This document shows positions 8,301 to 20,299 of a DNA stretch of 64,000 nucleotides, piece by piece. The position numbers were made by a program, and so were the translations under genes. Below the pieces are notes generated by a model. The model had not been told where the DNA came from. It did no database searches and saw only the letters and a list, made by a program, of their open reading frames with translations. Origin of the DNA: Luteimonas granuli (GTDB lineage: Bacteria > Pseudomonadota > Gammaproteobacteria > Xanthomonadales > Xanthomonadaceae); NCBI RefSeq assembly GCF_007795095.1, contig NZ_CP042218.1:186001-250000 (forward strand), written 5' to 3'. Every line of letters begins with the position of its first letter. Position 1 is the stretch's first letter.

Positions 8301-11300
8301 TCACGACACGTCCGCCGGCAGCGCAGCAGGTGTTGGCCGCTTCCTGGCCAGCTGCCGCTGCTTGATCAACGAGTACAGCGCCGGGATGACCACCAGCGTC
8401 AGCACCGTGGACGAGACCATGCCGCCCACCATCGGCGCGGCGATGCGGCGCATGACCTCGGAGCCGGTGCCGCTGCTCCACATGATCGGCAGCAGGCCAG
8501 CCATGATCGCCACCACGGTCATCATCTTCGGACGTACACGGTCGACCGCGCCTTCGATGATCGCTTCGCGCAGGTCGCCAGCATCCAGCGAGCGGCCTTC
8601 GGCCTGCCTCTGCGCGGCGCGCGCCTCCAGCGCGTGGTCGAGGTAGATCAGCATGACCACGCCGGTTTCAGCTGCGACGCCGGCCAGCGCGATGAAGCCG
8701 ACGATTACCGCGACGCTGGTGTTGTAGTCGAGCAGCCACATCAACCACACGCCGCCGACCAGTGCGAAGGGCACCGACAGCATCACGATCAACGACTCGG
8801 TGACCCGGCGGAAGTTGAGGTACAGCAGCAGGAAGATCAGCGCCAGCGTCACGGGGATGACAACGCGCATCTTGTCGGCGGCGCGCTGCATGTATTCGTA
8901 CTGACCGCTCCAGGTCACGTAATAGCCCGGTGGGAACTGCACCTGTTCGCTGACCGCCTCCTGCGCAGCCTTCACGTAGCGGCCGAGATCGCTCTCGCGG
9001 GTATCGACGTAGATGTAAGCCGCCAGCATCGCGTTCTCGGTGCGGATGCTCGGCGCCCCCTTCCTGACCTCGATCTGCGCCAGTTCGCCGAGCGGCACCT
9101 GGGCGCCGCCGGGGACCGGCACCAGGACCTGGCTGCCGATCCGATGCGGATCGTCGCGCAGCTCGCGTGGATAGCGCACGATCGCGCTGAAGCGCTCACG
9201 GCCCTGGAGGATGGTGGTGACGATCTCGCCGCCGAGCGCGGCCGCCACCACGTCCTGCACCTCGCCCAGGGTTACGCCGTACTGCGCCAGGCGGCCCAGG
9301 TCGGGGGTGATGTCGAGGTAGTAGGCGCCGGTCAGGCGCTCGGCGAACGCGCTGGTCGTCCCCGGCACCTCGCGCACCACCGCTTCGATCTCGGTGGCCA
9401 GCGCGTCCAGCTGCTCCAGGTTGCTGCCGAAGAGCTTGATGCCCACGGGCGTGCGGATGCCGGTGGCCAGCATGTCGGTGCGGGCCTTGATCGGCATCGT
9501 CCATGAGTTGGCGACGCCCGGGAACTTCAGCGCCTCGTCCATTTCGGCGATGAGCTTGTCCGTGGTCATGCCGTCCCGCCACTGGTCCTCGGGCTTGAGG
9601 TTGATGACGGTCTCGAACATCTCCAACGGTGCCGGGTCGGTGGCGGTCAGGGCGCGACCCGCCTTGCCGAACACCGACTCCACTTCCGGGAAGCCCTTGA
9701 TGATCCGGTCTTGCTGCTGCAGCAGCTCGGAGGCCTTGGTCACCGACATGCCCGGCAGCGACGCGGGCATGTACAGCAGCGTGCCCTCGTTGAGCGTGGG
9801 CATGAACTCACTGCCCAAGCGCGATGCCGGCCACAGGCTGGCGAACAGTGCGACCAGCGCGAACGCGATCGTGGCCATGCGGTGCCGCAGCACGACGTCG
9901 ATCACGGGCCGATAGGCCGCGACCAGGATCCGGTTCACCGGGTTCTTGTGCTCGGGCACGATCTTGCCGCGCACGAACAGCAGCATGAGCACCGGCACCA
10001 GCGTCACCGACAGCAGCGCACCACCGGCCATGGCGAAGGTCTTGGTGAACGCCAGCGGCTTGAACAGCCGGCCTTCCTGCGCTTCCAGGGCGAACACCGG
10101 AAGGAAGGAGACGGTGATGATCATCAGGCTGAAGAACAGCGCCGGTCCCACCTCGCGACAGGCATCGATGATCAGCTGGGTGCGGCTGCGGGAGCCGTCG
10201 GAGCGCTCGATGTGCTTGTGCGCGTTCTCGATCATCACGATCGCCGCGTCGACCATCACGCCGATCGAAATCGCGATGCCGCCCAGGCTCATGATGTTCG
10301 AGTTCATGCCCAGCATGCGCATCGCGATCACCGCGATCAGCACGCCGACGGGCAGCATGACGATCGCGACCAGCGCGCTGCGGGCGTGGAACAGGAATAC
10401 CAGGCACACCAGCGCGACGATCAGGCTCTCCTCGAGCAGCGTCGTGCGCAGCGTCTTGATCGCGCGCACGATGAGATCGGAGCGGTCGTAGACCGCCTGG
10501 ACGCTGACGCCCTCGGGGAGTCCACTCGCAAGCTGGGCGATCTTGTCCTTCACCCCCCGATCACGGCCAGGGCGTTCTCGCCGAACCGCGCAATGACGAT
10601 CCCGCCCACGACGTCGCCTTCGCCGTCCAGGTCGGCGATGCCGCGACGCTCGTCGGGCACCAGTTCTACGCGGGCGACGTCGCCGATCAGCACCGGTGCG
10701 CCGCCCTCGGCGCGCAGCACCAGGCTTTCGATGTCCTCGATGCCGCGCAGGTAGCCGCGGCCCCGGATCATGTACTCGGTCTCGGCCATCTCGATCACGC
10801 GGCCGCCGACGTCGCGGTTGCTCTCGGCGATCACCTCGGACACCCGTGAAATCGGGATGTCGAACTCGCGCAGCCGGAGCGGATCAACGGTGATCGAGTA
10901 CTGGCGCACGAAACCGCCGACGCTGGCGACCTCGGCCACGCCGGGGGCGGTGGTGAGCTGGTAGCGCAGGTACCAGTCCTGCATGGCGCGCAGCTCGTCC
11001 AGCGAGTGGCGGTCGCTTTGCAGCACATACTGGTAGACCCAGCCCACGCCGGAGGCGTCGGGTCCTAGCGCTGGTGCCACGCCGGCCGGCAGGTTCTTCG
11101 ATGCGACGTTGAGGTTCTCGAGCACGCGCGAGCGCGCCCAGTACAGGTCCGTGCCTTCCTCGAAGATGACGTAGATGAAGGAGGCGCCGAAGAACGAGAA
11201 CCCGCGGACGTCCTTCGACTTCGGCGTCGCGAGCAGGGCGCTGGTGAGCGGATAGGTGACCTGGTCCTCGACCACCTGGGGCGCCTGCCCCGGGTACTCG

Positions 11301-11452
11301 GTGAACACGATCACCTGCACATCCGAGAGGTCCGGTTGGGCGTCCAGCGGCGTGTTCATCAGTGCGTAGATGCCACCGGCCACGATCGCCAGCGTCATCA
11401 CCAGCACCAGGAAGACGTTGCGTACCGACCATTCAATGAGGCGGCCAAGCAT
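8301..11452 (-). pseudogene. cusA: CusA/CzcA-type RND efflux pump, split in a G run
   Basis: Inner-membrane proton-driven pump of a CusCBA copper efflux complex. It is read in two pieces: an N-terminal 300-residue part (11452 to 10550, from MLGRLIEWSV to ENALAVIGG, then TGA) and a 750-residue part (GTG at 10553 to 8301, starting MKDKIAQLASGLPEG). Together they cover the whole 1,050-residue family without loss. The unbroken copy at 43392-46580 reads ENALAVIEGLKARIA through this point. One extra G in the six-G run at 10553-10558 would restore GGVKDKIA. The two frames overlap as GTGA, which could allow termination-reinitiation, and the G run before the stop could allow slippage. Otherwise this is an inactivated pump or an assembly error. 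Confidence 0.88.
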
Positions 11453-11453
11453 G

Positions 11454-12947
11454 TCAGTGCCCCTCGTGGCTGGTGGCGGGAGCAGGTGTGCCGTGGTCGT
11501 TCATCGCTCCATGATCGCCATGGCTGTCATGGCCGTCGGACGCGCCAGGGTCGCTGGCGGCAGCCGGTGCATCTCCCGATGTCGCCGGCATGGCATGGCC
11601 TGCGTGGGGATCAGCGACCTCGTCAACATGACCTACGTGCGGATCGACGGCGTCCTCACCGTGCCCGGCGTGTGGATCCTCTGTGGTGCCCGAAGGCGCG
11701 CCGTGTCCTGCATGACCCTCAAGCCCCTGGAGTGCCGACTGCAGGTTGCTTTCGGCGTCGATCAGGAAGTTGGCGGAGACCACGACCTGGTCGCCTTCGG
11801 CGATCCCGTCCAGCACCTCGACACGATCGCCGCCACGCCGACCCAGGGTGACGTCGCGCGGTGCGAAGCGGCCGGGGCCGGTCTCGACCAGCAGCACCTG
11901 GCGCGTGCCGCTGTCGAGCACGGCCGAGCGCGGAACGCTCAGGACCGGTCCGGTCCCTGGCTCCTCAAGCAGCACCGTCCCGTACAGCCCCGGCCGGAGG
12001 TCGCCAGCGGGATTGGGCAGGGCGATGCGTACGTCCACGGTGCGCGTCATCGCATCGATGACGGGCTGCACGAAGGTGACTTCGCCCTCGACCACCTGGC
12101 CGGGCAGGGCCACGGTTTCAAAGCGGGCCGGCTGGCCGGGCTGGATGCCCGCGGCCTGCGCCGCCGGCACCTTGGCGATCACCCACACCGTCGACAGGTC
12201 CGCCAGGCGCAGGATGGTTTCACCGGGCTCGAAGCGCGCGCCCTGGACCACCGGCTTCTCGATCACCACTGCGTCCGCGGGCGCGGTGAGGACCAGGCCC
12301 GTCTTGCCCATCTGCGCGTCGCTGATTTCCCAGTTGCGCAGGCGGGTGCGGGCGGCATCGCGCAGGCGGATCATCGAAGCCGCGCTCGCGGGGTCGGACC
12401 CGGCCAGCCTGCGGGCGGTCTCGTCGGCCAGCCGGTATTCCTGCTGCGCCGCCGCCAACTGTGGGCTGTAGACGGAGAGCAGCGGCTGCCCGGCGCGCAC
12501 GCGCATGCCGGTCTGGTTCGCGTACAGCCGCTCCACCCAGCCTTCGAAGCGGGGCGCGATCGCGTACTGCCGGGTCTCGTCGACCTCGACCGTGCCGCTG
12601 GTGCGCACGGTGGCGGACATGGCTCCTCGCTTGACCGCCTCGGTGCGCACGCCCAGCGCCTGGACCTTGTCCGGCGGCAGCACCACGGTGCCCGGCGCCG
12701 CCGGCGGTGCGTCGTCGGCATAGACCGGGACGTAGTCCATGCCCATCGAATCCTTCTTCGGCACCGGCGACGTGTCCGCCAAGCCCATGGGATTGCGGTA
12801 ATAGAGCACCTTGCGTTCCGCGGCCGCTGCCTCGGCGGACGTGGCTGCGGTGGGCGAATCGTTCGTGGCGCGGCCCGCCATCCAGCCGACGGCGAGTGCG
12901 GCGAGTGCGACGCCGATGGCGAGCGACAGGGTCTGGACACGGGTCAT
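11454..12947 (-). CDS. cusB: CusB-type periplasmic adaptor, His-rich tail
   Basis: Membrane-fusion subunit joining the RND pump to the outer-membrane channel. The 497 residues begin with an N-terminal anchor or signal (residues 4-25). A heavy-metal-binding segment follows (KVLYYRNPMGLADTSPVPKK and MGMDYVPVY), then the barrel-sandwich hybrid, helical hairpin and beta-barrel domains typical of CusB/CzcB. The last ~80 residues are rich in His, Asp and Gly (repeated DPHAGH and GHVDE types), a probable metal-collecting tail. The start overlaps the cusC stop and the stop is one base before cusA, so the three are one translational unit. Copper over other metals is inferred from the surrounding cop genes. 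Confidence 0.92.
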   Translation of the reverse strand: MTRVQTLSLAIGVALAALAVGWMAGRATNDSPTAATSAEAAAAERKVLYYRNPMGLADTSPVPKKDSMGMDYVPVYADDAPPAAPGTVVLPPDKVQALGVRTEAVKRGAMSATVRTSGTVEVDETRQYAIAPRFEGWVERLYANQTGMRVRAGQPLLSVYSPQLAAAQQEYRLADETARRLAGSDPASAASMIRLRDAARTRLRNWEISDAQMGKTGLVLTAPADAVVIEKPVVQGARFEPGETILRLADLSTVWVIAKVPAAQAAGIQPGQPARFETVALPGQVVEGEVTFVQPVIDAMTRTVDVRIALPNPAGDLRPGLYGTVLLEEPGTGPVLSVPRSAVLDSGTRQVLLVETGPGRFAPRDVTLGRRGGDRVEVLDGIAEGDQVVVSANFLIDAESNLQSALQGLEGHAGHGAPSGTTEDPHAGHGEDAVDPHVGHVDEVADPHAGHAMPATSGDAPAAASDPGASDGHDSHGDHGAMNDHGTPAPATSHEGH

Positions 12948-14266
12948 CGGATCTCTCCTTCGATGGCGCGCACGGCGGCGGCGCCCAACAGTTCGTCACG
13001 CAGTGCATCGACCCGTGCGAGGTCGGCGCCCTGCCATTCATTGAGTGCTTCCAGCAGCGTCCCGAAGTCGACTTCGCCGACCTGGTAGCTGGCCAGTGCG
13101 GACTGCCAGGTGGCGTCGGCCTGTGGCATCAGCGTGTTCTCGATCAGCGCGCGGCGCTCGCGTGCGCTGGTCCATTGCGACCAGGCGGCGGCGCCGCGTT
13201 CCTCCACGGCCCGCAGCGTGGCGTCCCGGCGGGCCAGCGCCGCGTCTTCGAGCAGGCGCGACTCGCGCTCGCGTTCGCGACGGGCGCGCTGCTGGAACGG
13301 GATCTCGACCTCGAGCATCAGCTCGGTACTTTCGATGCCGTTGCCGTACTGCATCGCACCCACGCCCACGGTGATGTCGGGAAAGCGGTTGCGACGCTGC
13401 AGTACCACGTTCGTGCGCGCGGCCTCGGCGCGGGCCTGCTGCGAGCGCACCGCGGGGTGCGCATTGGCGTCATCCAGTGCCTCGGTGAGCGAGGCGCTGT
13501 GGACGACGAGGCGCGGCGCCTCATCGGGCGTCGCCAGCGGTGCATCGGAACGGCGCCCCAGCACGGCGTTCAAGGTGGCGGCCGCCTCCTGCTTGGCCGC
13601 GAGGCGTTCGATCCGCTCGCGCTGGAGGCTGGTCTGCTCGACCTGGGCGCGGATGGCATCCTGTTGCGCCGCGCGGCCCAGGGCGTAGCGCACGCCGGCC
13701 ATCTCTTCGACCTGGCGCAGAAGGGCGATGCGGCGATCGAGCACGGCCACGGCCTGGTCGGCGTGCCAGTAGCGTGCGTAGGCCGCCTCGGCGTCGGACA
13801 GCAGATCGCGTGCCGTGGTGACGCGGTCGAGCCCGACCGCGGCGGCGTCCTGGCTGGCTGCGGTCCGCGCCAGGCCGCGCTTGCCCCAGAGCGGGAAGCG
13901 CTGGCGCAGCGCGTAGTTCACCTCGCGCTCGGCACCGGCGGTGCGCCAGGGCTTGTCCGGATCGAGGCCGCGGAATCCAAGGGAGGCCGTCGGGTCGGGG
14001 AGGGCGCCTGCCGGCTGGATCCGTGCTTCGGCGGCCTGGGCCTCGAAGTCCAGTGCCCGCAGCTCGGGGTTGTGCTCGAGCACCCAGGCGCGGATCGACT
14101 CGAGGTTGTGCCCCGGGATGGGTTCGGTTGCCGTCACCGGCAGGACCAGCGTCCACAAGCCGCCGATGAACACGCAGGCAAGCAGGTGCCGGAGCAGTGG
14201 CCGACGGCGGAATAGCGGGTTAGGGTGCAGGCGCCTGGCCTGCATTCGGTCGAACAGGGATGCCAT
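12944..14266 (-). CDS. cusC: CusC-type TolC-family outer-membrane channel
   Basis: Outer-membrane efflux duct of the CusCBA complex, 440 residues from the ATG at 14266. That start has AAGGA eight bases upstream; an upstream ATG at 14338 lacks support. A basic N-terminus and hydrophobic stretch (LLACVFIGGLWTLVLPV) form the signal peptide, followed by two outer-membrane-efflux repeats with long helices (RTAASQDAAAVGLDRV; QARAEAARTNVVLQRR). EVDFGTLLEALNEWQGADLARVD closes the second repeat. It overlaps cusB by four bases. Its paralogue at 40720 is clearly related but diverged. Confidence 0.9.
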   Translation of the reverse strand: MASLFDRMQARRLHPNPLFRRRPLLRHLLACVFIGGLWTLVLPVTATEPIPGHNLESIRAWVLEHNPELRALDFEAQAAEARIQPAGALPDPTASLGFRGLDPDKPWRTAGAEREVNYALRQRFPLWGKRGLARTAASQDAAAVGLDRVTTARDLLSDAEAAYARYWHADQAVAVLDRRIALLRQVEEMAGVRYALGRAAQQDAIRAQVEQTSLQRERIERLAAKQEAAATLNAVLGRRSDAPLATPDEAPRLVVHSASLTEALDDANAHPAVRSQQARAEAARTNVVLQRRNRFPDITVGVGAMQYGNGIESTELMLEVEIPFQQRARRERERESRLLEDAALARRDATLRAVEERGAAAWSQWTSARERRALIENTLMPQADATWQSALASYQVGEVDFGTLLEALNEWQGADLARVDALRDELLGAAAVRAIEGEIR

Positions 14267-14396
14267 ATCAGTGTCCTTGGGCCGACGCGACGCAGGTCGC
14301 TCGGACGAGGGCAGGAACACATGCCGTGACGCAGCCACGGCGCGAACGCGCAGGACCGCGCCGCACAGTTGTGCGGAGCGGGTCAGCGTTCGGGCA

Positions 14397-14816
14397 TCAG
14401 ATCAGCAGGAGAGCCGCGGGATGGGCGGTGGGCCGGTGCCAGGCGGCCCTGGGGGGCGATTCCACCCAGCTGGGCGTGACCCCTGGGCCGCCATCGGCGA
14501 CCTCGGCCACGACGAACCAGGAGACCAACGCTCCGACAAACAGCGGCGGGACCGGTGGGATGCGCCCACTGTCGGCCGAAATACCCCCCTCGCTGCAGTG
14601 CGCGGCACACACCGCCCTGTCCGCCGAGGGAAGCTCCGCGTCGCAGCCGTGGCCGTGGTCGTGGGGGGTATCCGCGCCGGCCGCGACTGCGGCGGGTGTG
14701 CCCGGAAGATCCAGGCAGCCGCCATGGCTGGCCAGCGCGAGCTGAGACCAGAGCAATGCCGCCATCGCGAGGAGGGCGGTGCGCTGGAACCAGCTACGGT
14801 GACGACGGCGGATCAT
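14397..14816 (-). CDS. Small exported Cys/His protein heading the cus genes
   Basis: A 139-residue protein with a signal peptide (residues 11-30, AMAALLWSQLALASHGG). Cysteines at the start of the mature part and a HDHGHGCD ... CAAHC pattern suggest a periplasmic metal-binding role. It resembles the DUF2946/CopL-like small proteins found beside copper genes. Its paralogue at 40197 has the same place, first before cusC in cluster B, and shares the N-terminus (LLW.QLA.ASH), the Cys pattern and the C-terminal HP..LLI. It follows copF by 44 bases. Function unknown; copper sensing or delivery to CusCBA is inference. Confidence 0.72.
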   Translation of the reverse strand: MIRRRHRSWFQRTALLAMAALLWSQLALASHGGCLDLPGTPAAVAAGADTPHDHGHGCDAELPSADRAVCAAHCSEGGISADSGRIPPVPPLFVGALVSWFVVAEVADGGPGVTPSWVESPPRAAWHRPTAHPAALLLI

Positions 14817-14850
14817 GGCTTGAGGTTACCTTTTGCTCGGTCAGATGCAA

Positions 14851-14860
14851 CTGATCCAGA

Positions 14861-14864
<4 letters not shown>
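14851..14864. promoter_or_regulatory. FNR/ANR-like box before the cus genes
   Basis: CTGAT-CCAG-ATCAA fits the FNR/ANR/DNR consensus TTGAT-N4-ATCAA at nine of ten positions. It overlaps the last codons of copF and lies about 35-48 bases above the start of the small Cys/His gene on the minus strand. A closely similar box (40148-40161) precedes the paralogous gene in cluster B. Position and repetition support a regulatory role; no core promoter is obvious. Confidence 0.45.
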
Positions 14865-17313
<2,449 letters not shown>

Positions 17314-17317
<4 letters not shown>

Positions 17318-17712
17318 GCGTCTTCCTTCGACAAGGCGCCCAGGATCGGGCAGTCCTGGATGCCACCCTGACCGGGGCAGGCAGCGACAAGTTGGCGTAG
17401 CCCATCGCGAATGCGTGCGAGTTCATCCAGCTTGCGCTCGACGTCGACGAGGCGTGCCGCCGCCGACGCACGTACCGCCGCCATGTCCTCACCCGACCGC
17501 CCGGAGAGCTGAAGCAATTCGCTGATCTCGCGCAACGTGAAGCCCAGCGCCTTGGCGCGACGCACGAAATGCAGGCGCGCCACGTCGGCATCGTCGTAGG
17601 AGCGATATCCAGAATCGCGGCGGATAGGGACGGGCAGAATGCCGTGGCTCTCGTAGTAGCGGATTGTGTCGATGGGCACGTGTGTCCGCCTGGCGAGTTG
17701 ACCTATCTGCAT
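17314..17712 (-). CDS. CueR-like MerR-family metal regulator
   Basis: A 132-residue MerR regulator starting at the ATG at 17712 ([20 protein letters not shown]); an open frame extends further upstream but the MerR fold begins here. The winged helix covers residues 1-70 and the dimer helix follows. The metal loop is C112-P-G...D-C121-P-I, close to CueR (CPG...DCPI) but with eight instead of seven residues between the cysteines, a spacing seen in several other heavy-metal MerR proteins. It overlaps copF by four bases and is preceded by a MerR-type promoter (17741-17771). Cu(I) is the likely ligand, by context. Confidence 0.88.
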
Positions 17713-17740
17713 GGGAGCGCTCCGTTGGACCAGATGCCGA

Positions 17741-17771
17741 GTGTCTGCCCTTGACCATGGTCCAGAGTCAA
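17741..17771 (-). promoter_or_regulatory. Probable MerR-type promoter of regulator-copF
   Basis: On the minus strand TTGACT (17766-17771) is followed after 19 bases by AGACAC (17741-17746). The spacer contains the perfect palindrome GACCATGGTC, which extends to an imperfect dyad (8 of 10 per arm) centred eight bases into the spacer, as in mercury mer promoters. The -10 is weak, as expected for an activated promoter. It lies about 29 bases above the start codon at 17712. Confidence 0.55.
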
Positions 17772-17842
17772 GTGGTAGTGCCCCCGCGCTGATCCCCGTT
17801 GACTTCGGTACCAGCCTCGAGCTGCCGTAGGGACTGCAACCG

Positions 17843-18772
17843 CTACACAGGACTGAGCGTCCCGAGCATTGAAACAACAATCAGGATCAGGATCGCCAGC
17901 GCAGCCTCGGCCGCAACGCTCTGCCGCAAGGCTCGCACCTCCTGCGAGGGATCTCCGCCGGCCAGCGCCCGTTCAAGGCGCGGCACCAGCGTCCATCGGT
18001 GCAGCGCTCCCAGGCCCAGCATTCCGCCGAACAGGGCAAGCTTGAACAGCAACAGGTTTCCGTAGGTGCTCTGGACCAGCGCCGACAATGACCACGCGGT
18101 GAGATCACCGTAATGCGCGATGCCAGACACGATGAGCGCAGCAACGAAAATCGTTCCCAGCGTCGAGAATCCATGCAGGAAGTCATGCGTTGATCGCAGA
18201 CGCCCGTTGCCCGCAGCGTCCTTGCCGCGCAGGAGCATTCCCAGGAACATCAGGACCGCTGCGATCCAGCCGCCTGCAGCGAGAAGATGGACGAGGCCCG
18301 CAGAGAGCCGGACCGCGCCTGCCACGCCCTCGCCAGCGGCGGCGTGGCCGTTCCATGCCAGCGAGGCGAGGGCGCCGCCCGCCAGCGTCGCCGACAGCGG
18401 GTAGGCGGACTCCACCTTCCCGCGGCGACGATGCCACCCGAGCACAAATACCATGGCGATCAGCAGCGCGCCTCTCGCAATGGCTGCGCGGCCTGCGGAC
18501 GTATCAAGCAGATACCAGCCAAGCGATTCGCGATCAACGTCGGCAATCGGCATTCCCATGATGCCCGCGGTCTTGAAGACGACATCGGCCCCGGTGAGCA
18601 CGAGACCGACGGCGGCACTCACCAACAGAACGCCCATGAATGGCCACCCGGCCAGGGTGTGGGCGAGTGCCGGTCGACGCAAACCGTACCAACCGAACAG
18701 TGGGACGCCGAAAAGAAGCATTAGAACCAGGTATTCCAGGAATCTCAGTGCGTAAGCCGACAGGTCGAACAT
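17843..18772 (-). CDS. copD: CopD-type copper resistance membrane protein
   Basis: Inner-membrane protein of 309 residues (start at 18772, MFDLSAYALRFLEY) with about eight membrane segments and the CopD-type C-terminal domain (FLHGFSTLGTIFVAALIVSG, then LLLFKLALFGGMLGLGALHR). CopD proteins work with CopC to move copper across the inner membrane. It begins 10 bases after the copC stop. The gap of about 130 bases to the MerR gene downstream holds that gene's own promoter. Confidence 0.9.
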   Translation of the reverse strand: MFDLSAYALRFLEYLVLMLLFGVPLFGWYGLRRPALAHTLAGWPFMGVLLVSAAVGLVLTGADVVFKTAGIMGMPIADVDRESLGWYLLDTSAGRAAIARGALLIAMVFVLGWHRRRGKVESAYPLSATLAGGALASLAWNGHAAAGEGVAGAVRLSAGLVHLLAAGGWIAAVLMFLGMLLRGKDAAGNGRLRSTHDFLHGFSTLGTIFVAALIVSGIAHYGDLTAWSLSALVQSTYGNLLLFKLALFGGMLGLGALHRWTLVPRLERALAGGDPSQEVRALRQSVAAEAALAILILIVVSMLGTLSPV

Positions 18773-18782
18773 TCGCGACTCC

Positions 18783-19166
18783 TCAGCGCACCGTGAAGCT
18801 GAAGCTGCCCGGCATGGGGTGGTTGTCACCACCGACGGCGCGGTATTCCACCGTATAGACGCCCGGAGCCAACGGCTGGGGCAACTTGGCACGCAGGGTC
18901 TTGCCGTTGTTGACGATCTCGGTCGTGAAATTCTCGATCGGCATGGTGGAGCTGCCGTGCTTCATGACCAGCTTGAGCCGCGACGCTCGCGGAATCAGCG
19001 TTTCGTTGAAGACGAGATCGATCTGGCTTGGCGAAGCCACCACCGCATCTGCGGCCGGTGTGGACTGCTGCAGCGCGGCGTGGGCGTGCGCGTCCTGCAG
19101 CGAAAACTGTCCTGCTGCCAGTGCGACGACGAGCGCGAACGAGCGGATGACGTTTGACGATTTCAT
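18783..19166 (-). CDS. copC: CopC periplasmic copper-binding protein
   Basis: A 127-residue protein with a signal peptide (MKSSNVIRSFALVVALAAGQ ... DAHAHAA) and a CopC/YobA immunoglobulin-like fold. The mature protein begins with His residues (HAHAALQQSTPA) that form the Cu(II) site in CopC, and ends with DNHPMPGSFSFTV. The ATG at 19166 is chosen over an upstream in-frame ATG because it begins the signal peptide. copC-copD is the usual pair, and copper delivery to CopD is the known partnership. Confidence 0.92.
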   Translation of the reverse strand: MKSSNVIRSFALVVALAAGQFSLQDAHAHAALQQSTPAADAVVASPSQIDLVFNETLIPRASRLKLVMKHGSSTMPIENFTTEIVNNGKTLRAKLPQPLAPGVYTVEYRAVGGDNHPMPGSFSFTVR

Positions 19167-19339
19167 AGGGGTGATCCTCATTGTGAATGTGATGGAAAGC
19201 CCCACTCATGGGGCTGTACCGTGTTGGATCCGACGGCAGTCGGATGTCGGGATGTCAGTGAGGCCAGGAGTGATCGCCTTCGGTGTTCGTGCCTTCGCGG
19301 GATGAGGATCCCGCCTGTCCAGGCGGGATCCTCGACGTA

Positions 19340-19690
19340 TCAAGCCGCCATGGCGCTGCAGCTTTCCGCGCATCGGCGACAAACTTCGGCGCAACGCGCC
19401 ATCTCGGGGTCGTTCATGGCATCGCATGCATCGGCGCACTGGCGGCAGATCTCCGCGCAGGCACCGCACACCACGTCGTGAACGCTTGCGCCTCGCAGCA
19501 TTGCATCGGCACTGGTTGCACAGATATCGGCACACGTCGCCAGCAGTGCGATGTGTTCCGGCGCCGCGTGGGCACCTCCTTTGGTCAGGCAATGGTTGAT
19601 AGTTTCCAGGCAGATCGCATGGCACTGCGTGCAGTTGTCAATGCACTCGTTCATGGCCTGGGACCGGTGGGCTGCGGAATGGTGAGTCAC
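19340..19690 (-). CDS. Csp3-like cysteine-rich copper-storage protein
   Basis: Small four-helix-bundle protein of the DUF326/Csp family. The chosen start is GTG at 19690 (116 residues), because AAGGAGA lies about eight bases before it; the inner ATG at 19654 (MNECIDNC) has no ribosome site. It has 16 cysteines spaced CxxxC and CxxC along the helices (IDNCTQCHAIC; CGACAEICRQCADAC; CAEVCRRCAESC), which in Csp proteins line the bundle and hold many Cu(I) ions. No signal peptide is present, so it should store copper in the cytosol (Csp3 type). It lies between copG and copC in the same direction. Confidence 0.88.
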   Translation of the reverse strand: MTHHSAAHRSQAMNECIDNCTQCHAICLETINHCLTKGGAHAAPEHIALLATCADICATSADAMLRGASVHDVVCGACAEICRQCADACDAMNDPEMARCAEVCRRCAESCSAMAA

Positions 19691-19760
19691 TTGGTTCTCC
19701 TTCTTCCTCGCGGGCGAGAATCGGCGCGCCCGCAACACCGCCCCCTGTTGCTGCGACGGA

Positions 19761-20285
19761 TCAGTGCTGTGCGAACGGTTCAGTGGTTCCGTCGCGATGG
19801 ACCAGCTCGACCGTGTACGGCTGCTGTCGCCCCTCCGGAACCTCCATGCCGGGAGAACCAAGCGGCATCCCTGGGAGGACCAGGCCGCGTGCGTCCGGCT
19901 TTTCTTCGAGGAGACGCTTGATGTCCGCGGCCGGGACGTGGCCTTCGATGACGTATCCGCCGATCTCGGCCGTGTGGCAGGAGCCCTTTGCATAGGGGAC
20001 ACCCAGCCGCTCCTTGAGCGGCCCCAGGTCATCCATGTCGTGCACATCCACGGTGAAGCCCGCCTTCTGCACGTGGTCGATCCAGGCACCGCAGCACCCG
20101 CAGGTCGGGGTCTTGTGGACGGTCATGCGTGGCAGGGCTGCTGGAGTCGCGTCGGCTGATTGGACGACAACCTGTGCGGAGGGCGAGGTTGTGGGTTGCG
20201 CGGATGAAGCATCCTGGGTGCAAGCACCCAGACCAGCCACGGCAAGGACCACAAAAGTCAGGCGGTGCAATCTGAGCGTAGTCAT
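19761..20285 (-). CDS. copG: CopG, DUF411 copper-cluster protein
   Basis: A 174-residue lipoprotein-like protein (lipobox GLGAC, C22) with a DUF411 domain. The CxCC motif TCGCCGAW (C62, C64, C65) and C103 in GSCHTAEI are the four cysteines that in CopG of Pseudomonas bind a tetranuclear copper cluster. The protein acts in the periplasm as a copper-handling thioredoxin-like oxidoreductase. Start at 20285 (MTTLRLHRL); 14 bases after the NTF2-like gene. A paralogue lies at 55669. Confidence 0.9.
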   Translation of the reverse strand: MTTLRLHRLTFVVLAVAGLGACTQDASSAQPTTSPSAQVVVQSADATPAALPRMTVHKTPTCGCCGAWIDHVQKAGFTVDVHDMDDLGPLKERLGVPYAKGSCHTAEIGGYVIEGHVPAADIKRLLEEKPDARGLVLPGMPLGSPGMEVPEGRQQPYTVELVHRDGTTEPFAQH

Positions 20286-20299
20286 TTCAAACTCTCGAC

